A model generated the notes under the pieces. That model made no database searches and was not told where the DNA came from. It saw nothing but the letters and a program-made list of their open reading frames with translations. DNA of 14,584 nucleotides from an uncultured Collinsella sp. (lineage in GTDB: Bacteria; Actinomycetota; Coriobacteriia; Coriobacteriales; Coriobacteriaceae): positions 1-14,584 of the forward strand of contig CABRID010000050.1 of assembly GCA_902470895.1 (NCBI GenBank). Reading direction: 5' to 3'. The position numbers and the translations under genes were made by a program. This document shows, one piece after another, positions 13,497 to 14,584 of this stretch. Position 1 is the first letter of the stretch. Every line of letters begins with the position of its first letter.

Positions 13497-13521
13497 CGCT
13501 CGTTACGCATCGGCATAAAGC

Positions 13522-13556
13522 GGCGGGGCCGCAGGATCAACTCCTGCGGCCCCGCC
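13522..13556. terminator. perfect hairpin between convergent genes
   Basis: GGCGGGGCCGCAGGA (13522-13536) pairs perfectly over 15 bases with 13542-13556 around TCAAC. It lies between the response-regulator stop and the convergent lipoprotein stop and likely ends transcription from both sides, although neither side has a strong T-run. A second small hairpin, GCGGA-TGTG-TCCGC (13565-13578), follows. Confidence 0.65.
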
Positions 13557-13604
13557 TGGTGTGCGCGGATGTGTCCGCCAATCCGCGGCTGTCGTGGTCT
13601 GCCG

Positions 13605-14447
13605 CTACGCGATGGTCGCGGTGTAGGAGGCGACGTCCTCGTAGGAATCGGTCAGGTAGGCGTCGATGCCGATGGTCGTATTGACGAGGTCATCAAGGCT
13701 ATCGAGCGTGCCCTTCGAGAAGGTGAATTCCTCGGTGGCGTTGGTACCGGGCATCAGGTGAGCCGAGAACCAGGGTTCCTTCATGGTGCCGTTGACGTTG
13801 GTCTTGCCGGAAGGAGCGTAGAAGGTCAGGTCCTTGTCGCTCTTGTTGGTGATGTTGACGACAAAGCCGATGTCGCCCCAGTCGTCCTTGAACTTCTCGG
13901 TGATGGTGATGGTGCACAGGTCGTCATCGGCGACGGTGACGGCGGGGGAGATTTCGATGCTCTGGACGTCGTCGTCTTCGACGGCCTCATCGATCTCTTC
14001 TTCCTTCTCGGCCGCCTCGCGATCCTTCTTCACCGTACCGGACAGATCCTTGTCGGACTTCGTAAAGATAAGCTTGTCGCCTTCCACCTCGAGGACGAGC
14101 TTGTCGTCCTTGAGCTTCAGGTCGTGCGACTCATCTTCGGCGGTAATCGTTACGGTGGTGGCGTCCTTGGCCTCCCATTTCAGGTCGGCGACCTCAAGGA
14201 ACATGTCGAGGACGCCCGTGCCGTCTTCGTCGAGGATCAGGATACAGTTGAGGCCCCACTCCTTGAGCATATCCATGTACTCATCGGTGAGCTCTTCGCC
14301 GTCCAAGGTTCCACCCGAGTACTGCCAGCTGCCAACGAAGTTGGCCTTGGGGTCTTTGCCGCCGCCGCTGCAGCCCGTCAGGGCAAAGGCGAGCGCCAGG
14401 ACGCATGTAAGAAATGCGAGTACGGACTTTTTGAACGTTGTCTTCAT
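13605..14447 (-). CDS. two-domain lipoprotein
   Basis: Secreted, lipid-anchored protein of 280 residues. Basic start MKTTFKK, hydrophobic stretch, and lipobox LTGC with Cys26 as the lipidation site, followed by a Ser/Gly-rich tether. Residues 37-130 (FVGSWQYSGG to KLIFTK) look like a small lipocalin-type beta domain. A highly acidic linker (about 140-162, many Glu and Asp) leads to a second beta-rich domain (about 165-280, with GFVVNITNKSDKDLTFYAP) resembling the Ig-like DUF4352/DUF5067 group of Gram-positive lipoproteins. AGGAGG at 14453-14458 fixes the start. Function is unknown. It is convergent with the signalling operon, so the two are not co-transcribed. Confidence 0.85.
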   Translation of the reverse strand: MKTTFKKSVLAFLTCVLALAFALTGCSGGGKDPKANFVGSWQYSGGTLDGEELTDEYMDMLKEWGLNCILILDEDGTGVLDMFLEVADLKWEAKDATTVTITAEDESHDLKLKDDKLVLEVEGDKLIFTKSDKDLSGTVKKDREAAEKEEEIDEAVEDDDVQSIEISPAVTVADDDLCTITITEKFKDDWGDIGFVVNITNKSDKDLTFYAPSGKTNVNGTMKEPWFSAHLMPGTNATEEFTFSKGTLDSLDDLVNTTIGIDAYLTDSYEDVASYTATIA

Positions 14448-14486
14448 GGTGTCCTCCTTTATCGAACGAAACCCATAGAAGCAAAT

Positions 14487-14508
14487 GCGGGGGTGGCGGA
14501 TCCCCCGC
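14487..14508. terminator. GC-rich stem upstream of the lipoprotein gene
   Basis: GCGGGGG (14487-14493) pairs with CCCCCGC (14502-14508) around an 8-nt loop. On the minus strand it lies 40 bases before the lipoprotein start and is followed by ATTTGCTTC, so it may end a transcript arriving from beyond the window. I see no clear promoter for the lipoprotein gene in the 92 bases up to the adapter. Confidence 0.35.
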
Positions 14509-14539
14509 CAATTACCAGATGGAGGGGCTAGGGCCTGGG

Positions 14540-14584
14540 CTGTCTCTTATACACATCTCCGAGCCCACGAGACCGAGGCTGATC
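14540..14584. other. Illumina Nextera adapter and i7 index (not genomic)
   Basis: CTGTCTCTTATACACATCT at 14540-14558 is the Tn5 mosaic-end reverse complement used in Nextera libraries. CCGAGCCCACGAGAC (14559-14573) completes the read-2 adapter, CGAGGCTG (14574-14581) matches a standard i7 index (N710), and ATC (14582-14584) begins the P7 tail. These bases are library sequence left on the contig end, so no biology should be drawn from them. Confidence 0.98.

Noticed and set aside
13569..14531. 320-codon open frame on the plus strand opposite the lipoprotein gene
   Set aside because: The minus strand carries a lipobox, a strong ribosome site and sensible domains; the plus frame is repetitive Val/Gly/Leu-rich antisense reading and extends to within ten bases of the adapter.

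Overview
The window reads as a chromosomal piece of a high-GC gut actinobacterium of the Coriobacteriia, most likely Collinsella or a close relative. This is inferred from codon use, from gene content (luxS, a phospho-beta-glucosidase, a 7TM kinase / LuxR-type regulator cassette) and from GC-rich hairpin terminators; no rRNA or marker gene is present to prove it. The last 45 bases (14540-14584) are not genomic: they are an Illumina Nextera adapter read-through with an i7 index, so genuine sequence ends at about 14539.

Left part (1-5252): a GC-rich hairpin region, then a minus-strand OatA-like O-acetyltransferase (AT3 membrane domain plus SGNH domain). Divergent from it lie ribokinase (rbsK) and a nucleoside hydrolase, a nucleoside-salvage pair in which the hydrolase frees ribose and the kinase phosphorylates it. 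luxS follows behind a structured 72-nt spacer that also holds its likely promoter.

Middle part (5253-9432): a DUF4867-like cupin-type sugar-associated protein sits behind a promoter with four helically phased TGTTC half-sites. Immediately downstream is the most unusual structure of the window. A minus-strand stand-alone AAA-type ATPase is bracketed by two ~235-bp direct repeats, each carrying a copy of the 3' end of the DUF4867 gene, two long stem-loops with TGTAACA/TGTTACA arms and a GGTGCCTGTCCCC hairpin. The second DUF4867 end is a frameshifted remnant, so the ATPase looks like an inserted or duplicated cassette. A GH1 6-phospho-beta-glucosidase follows, and its own 3' end is repeated across a small palindromic element.

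Right part (9433-14539): a three-gene signalling operon with two 4-nt overlaps. It encodes an 8-TM sensor with a degenerate kinase-like C-terminus, a membrane histidine kinase with intact H-box and ATPase motifs, and a NarL/LuxR-type response regulator. The regulator has an in-frame amber codon in its receiver domain, so as sequenced the pathway lacks a full-length output protein. A bidirectional hairpin separates it from a convergent two-domain lipoprotein gene.
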